From Anaerolineae bacterium (GTDB taxonomy: Bacteria > Chloroflexota > Anaerolineae > 4572-78 > NAK82): 5,763 nucleotides of DNA. Positions 5,637-5,763 of the stretch are shown here, one piece after another. A program made the position numbers and the translations under genes. The stretch is from contig JANXAX010000176.1 in the NCBI GenBank assembly GCA_025062175.1, positions 1-5,763 of the forward strand, written 5' to 3'. How positions within the stretch are numbered: position 1 is the first letter of the stretch; each line of letters opens with the position of its first letter. The notes under the pieces were generated by a model. That model was not told where the DNA came from. It saw nothing but the letters and a program-made list of their open reading frames with translations, and did not search any database.

Positions 5637-5763
5637 TCATCCCACCTGCTCCGGCAGCTCGCCCAGGTTGGCGAGCACCAGGTCGGGGGGCGAGGTCAGG
5701 CGCGCCACATCTTCGCGCTTTGTCACGCCGGTCAGCACCACCGCTGTCGCCATGCCGGCCTGC
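5637..5763 (-). CDS. C-terminal fragment of a HAD-superfamily (subfamily IIA, NagD/PGP-like) phosphatase, partial at right edge
   Basis: The minus strand is open from the right edge to a TGA at 5639-5637 and encodes 41 complete residues; the gene starts outside the window. The fragment begins QAGMATAVVLTGVTKRED and goes on with SPPDLVLANLGELPEQ. In HAD-IIA phosphatases (NagD, 4-nitrophenylphosphatase and phosphoglycolate phosphatase relatives) the last acidic motif GD-x-x-x-TDI is followed by 'GA-xAGM-T-LVLTGVT' and then 'P-x-x-v--sl-eL' near the C-terminus, which this copies closely. Members hydrolyse small phosphoesters such as nucleotides or phosphoglycolate in the cytosol. The catalytic motifs are off-window, so the substrate cannot be judged. 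It lies upstream of the lipoprotein gene on the same strand, with a 190-bp gap and a separate promoter between. Confidence 0.75.
   Translation of the reverse strand, partial: QAGMATAVVLTGVTKREDVARLTSPPDLVLANLGELPEQVG

Overview
The window looks like ordinary chromosomal DNA from a GC-rich, probably thermophilic or environmental bacterium, most likely of the Chloroflexota. This placement is an inference from protein style: a DUF2079 membrane protein with C-terminal beta-sandwich modules, a LolA-like lipoprotein, and a GalE with the SSTANLFG motif. No rRNA, tRNA, CRISPR array, insertion sequence, phage gene or attachment site is visible.

Layout, left to right. The 3' end of an unrecognised plus-strand gene (1-117) runs into a convergent block of minus-strand genes. 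A Rho-independent terminator (153-191), shaped to work for minus-strand transcripts, separates them. Above it is a KDPG/KHG aldolase gene (292-978) with a strong Shine-Dalgarno sequence and two possible promoters in the 142-bp gap upstream. Next come a large DUF2079 polytopic membrane protein (1121-3709), UDP-glucose 4-epimerase galE (3706-4689) and a small LolA-like lipoprotein gene (4796-5446). A 190-bp gap follows, and the right edge carries the C-terminal end of a HAD-type phosphatase gene (5637 to the edge). All the genes from the aldolase to the HAD fragment are on the minus strand, so transcription runs from right to left.

How the genes may work together. galE and the DUF2079 gene are tightly coupled, because the GTG start of the second overlaps the TGA stop of the first by four bases. 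GalE supplies UDP-galactose-type sugars, and DUF2079 proteins resemble GT-C-type membrane glycosyltransferases, so the pair may build a cell-surface glycan. The lipoprotein upstream would be a cell-envelope partner at most, and may be a separate unit, since galE has its own possible promoter. The aldolase serves sugar-acid catabolism and has its own signals. I see no convincing new defence or mobile system. The points most worth checking are an apparently leaderless promoter for the lipoprotein gene, the coupled galE-DUF2079 pair, and a tandem duplication of C-terminal domains in the DUF2079 protein.
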